Assembly (NCBI GenBank): GCA_004357015.1
Contig: SMXE01000249.1
Coordinates: 1 to 14,780 of the forward strand
Origin: Caldithrix sp.
GTDB taxonomy: Bacteria > Zhuqueibacterota > Zhuqueibacteria > Oceanimicrobiales > Oceanimicrobiaceae
Length of the DNA: 14,780 bases
Reading direction: 5' to 3'
Both the position numbers and the translations under genes were made by a program. Below are positions 13,335-14,780 of the stretch, piece by piece. Below the pieces are notes generated by a model. The model did no database searches. It was not told the origin of the DNA and was given only the letters and a program-made list of their open reading frames with translations. Each line of letters begins with the position of its first letter. Within the stretch, counting starts at the first letter, position 1.

Positions 13335-14780
13335 TTATTGAACTCCCATACACCCGCACATCGCTTCCCCGAATCCAATCCTGGCGCCTTTCCACACAAA
13401 CGCATCGCTGGTCTTGGGGTGCTCCCAATAAAAGCGCGCGCGCTTGCGGCGATGGTTACCGATTTCGTTCATGGTTTCGGCGTCGTACAGCCGGCCGTTT
13501 TTCATCACGTAAAGGATGTCCTGGCTGTTTTGGATGTCATCCAGCGGGTTGTCGTTCATCACGATCAGGTCGGCAAGCTTGCCAACTTCAAGCGAGCCCA
13601 AATGTTTGTCCATGCCGAGATAAGTCGCTCCGTGGAGTGTTGCCGAGCGCATCGCCTCCAGCGGAGTCATCCCGCCCTGCGCGAACATCCACATCTCCCA
13701 ATGTGCGCCGAGCCCTTGCAGTTGACCGTGGGCGCCAAGCTGTACGTTCACGCCGGCATCCGAAAGAGCCTTGGCGGTTTTCGCGTTTTCGATGTATCCG
13801 AAGTCGTCATCCGGGATCAGCATGCGCCGCCGGGAACGCGCGTCGATGAGCGGCCGCGGGAAAAAATTGAGCAGCCGTTGGTTTTCCCAGACGTTGGTCT
13901 TTTGGTACCAGTAGTTTTCCCCCCAGATGCCGCCGTAGGCCACCACCAACGTTGGCGTGTAGCCGGTTTGACTGGCGGCCCAGAGTGTGGTCACGTCTTC
14001 ATAAACCGGCGCGATGGCGATGGAATGCTCGATGCCGGTGTGGCCATCCAAAATCATAGACAGGTTGTGGAAAAACATCGCGCCGCCTTCGGGGTACACC
14101 ATCATCTCCAGCTCACGGGCGGCTTTGATGATCTGCTGACGCTGGTTGCGGCGCGGCTGGTTGTAGCTCTTCACACTGAACGCGCCCACGGCCTTCATCC
14201 GGCGCAAGTGGGACAGCGCATCTTCATATTCATTCACCACGGCTTTGAAACTGCCTTCCGCGCCATAGAGAATGGTTCCGGTCGAATAAATCCGCGGGCC
14301 GACCATTTCCCCGGCCTGCACCATCTCCGAGTGAGTAAACACCATTTCCGTATTGTTGGATGGATCATGAGTCGTGGTGACACCAAAAGCAAGGTTGGCG
14401 AAATAGATCCAGCTTTGTTGCGGCGAAATGCCGTTGCCGCCGGTACCCATGTGCGCATGCACGTCGATCAAACCCGGCATGATGGTTTTGCCGCTGACGT
14501 CGATGGTTTTGGCGTCGGCTGGCACGGTCACCGTATCCGATTTGCCGATGGCGACGATGCGGTTTCTTTCGACTAAGATCGTCCCGTTTTCGATGACCTC
14601 GTCGCCGTTCATGGTGATCAGTCGCGCGCCAGCCAAGGCCAGCTTGCCGGTGGGAACGTCCGTCTTCAGCATGAGACCGATCGCCACGCCGGTGGTGTCG
14701 ACACCTGGAATGCTGTCCGGTGCGCCTTCGACAAATTTGAAGCTGGTTTTTAACTCCCGGGTGAAATACTCGGGACCGAT
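13335..14780 (-). CDS. Amidohydrolase-family protein, C-terminal part (5' end outside window)
   Basis: The frame is open from the right edge to the stop at 13335-13337, giving 481 residues of the C-terminal part. A GTG at 14687 lies within a conserved run (TTGVAIGLML) and is not the start. The sequence closely follows the amidohydrolase module found behind a TolB/WD40 beta-propeller in proteins of about 1000 residues, so the missing part is probably that propeller and a signal peptide. Motifs: the composite beta sandwich (LALAGARLITMNGDEVIENG), metal ligands HAH (108-110), the probable carboxylated Lys in FSVKSY (K204), GHTGIEH (247, 252), GAHGQLQGLGAHWE (351, 360) and the closing GSLEVGKLADLIV. 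The protein ends in CGCMGVQ. It likely hydrolyses a cyclic amide or dipeptide-like bond in the periplasm; the substrate is not known. It converges on the M61 peptidase. Confidence 0.92.
   Translation of the reverse strand: MGPEYFTRELKTSFKFVEGAPDSIPGVDTTGVAIGLMLKTDVPTGKLALAGARLITMNGDEVIENGTILVERNRIVAIGKSDTVTVPADAKTIDVSGKTIMPGLIDVHAHMGTGGNGISPQQSWIYFANLAFGVTTTHDPSNNTEMVFTHSEMVQAGEMVGPRIYSTGTILYGAEGSFKAVVNEYEDALSHLRRMKAVGAFSVKSYNQPRRNQRQQIIKAARELEMMVYPEGGAMFFHNLSMILDGHTGIEHSIAIAPVYEDVTTLWAASQTGYTPTLVVAYGGIWGENYWYQKTNVWENQRLLNFFPRPLIDARSRRRMLIPDDDFGYIENAKTAKALSDAGVNVQLGAHGQLQGLGAHWEMWMFAQGGMTPLEAMRSATLHGATYLGMDKHLGSLEVGKLADLIVMNDNPLDDIQNSQDILYVMKNGRLYDAETMNEIGNHRRKRARFYWEHPKTSDAFVWKGARIGFGEAMCGCMGVQ

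Noticed and set aside
13338..14576. 412-codon open frame on the plus strand opposite the amidohydrolase
   Set aside because: His/Val/Asp-rich shadow of a clearly homologous gene on the other strand; it results from codon choice in a GC-rich gene.
1..14780. CRISPR array, tRNA, rRNA, insertion sequence or prophage
   Set aside because: Looked for spaced direct repeats, cloverleaf-like segments, transposase or integrase motifs and terminal inverted repeats; none seen.

Overview
The window looks like chromosomal DNA of a Gram-negative bacterium of moderate GC content. An outer membrane is implied by a secreted beta-barrel protein, a lipoprotein peptidase with a lipobox, and the TIGR03545/TIGR03546 pair, a family pair known from bacteria with outer membranes. 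A TPR/Ig-like/STAND ATPase fusion, a WD40-type (TolB-like) amidohydrolase, a lipoprotein M61-PDZ peptidase and promoter-like boxes resembling the Bacteroidetes TTG / TAnnTTTG consensus together suggest an uncultivated lineage near the FCB group (for example candidate division KSB1 or Calditrichaeota). This placement is inference and only moderately secure. I see no mobile element, phage gene, CRISPR array, tRNA or rRNA.

Layout. (1) 1-2021 (+): 3' two thirds or so of a TPR protein with an Ig-like domain, one membrane helix and a STAND/AAA-type ATPase; its 5' end lies outside the window. (2) 2055-2891 (-): fatty acid hydroxylase/sterol desaturase-family membrane enzyme, convergent with gene 1. 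(3) 3147-4679 and 4694-6481 (+): a GAF-AAA-Fis sigma54-dependent activator followed 14 bases later by recD (exonuclease V alpha subunit, TTG start), probably one transcript. (4) 6639-6968 (+): a 109-residue two-helix membrane protein behind an intergenic hairpin. (5) 7380-8039 (-): a small outer-membrane beta-barrel protein with its own well-formed promoter. (6) 8369-10231 and 10234-10758 (-): TIGR03545 (AsmA-like, coiled-coil) and TIGR03546 (DUF2062-like), a tightly coupled pair whose stop and start are 2 bases apart, with a promoter at 10830-10858. (7) 11293-13110 (+): M61-type metallopeptidase lipoprotein with a C-terminal PDZ domain. (8) 13335-14780 (-): C-terminal amidohydrolase part of a larger protein, convergent with the peptidase and open at the right edge.

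The genes do not form one pathway. Most are envelope-related (beta-barrel, TIGR03545/46, M61 lipoprotein, desaturase, small membrane protein). The regulator-recD unit is the one DNA-repair/regulation island. The gene-poor stretches 6969-7379 and 10759-11292 each contain one copy of a short REP-like motif (AGCRGAGYCGAAGGG) next to or within a stem-loop. The most unusual items are the membrane-spanning STAND ATPase with probable extracytoplasmic TPR/Ig sensor parts, the recD gene placed under a sigma54 activator instead of beside recB/recC, and the TIGR03545/46 pair of unknown function.
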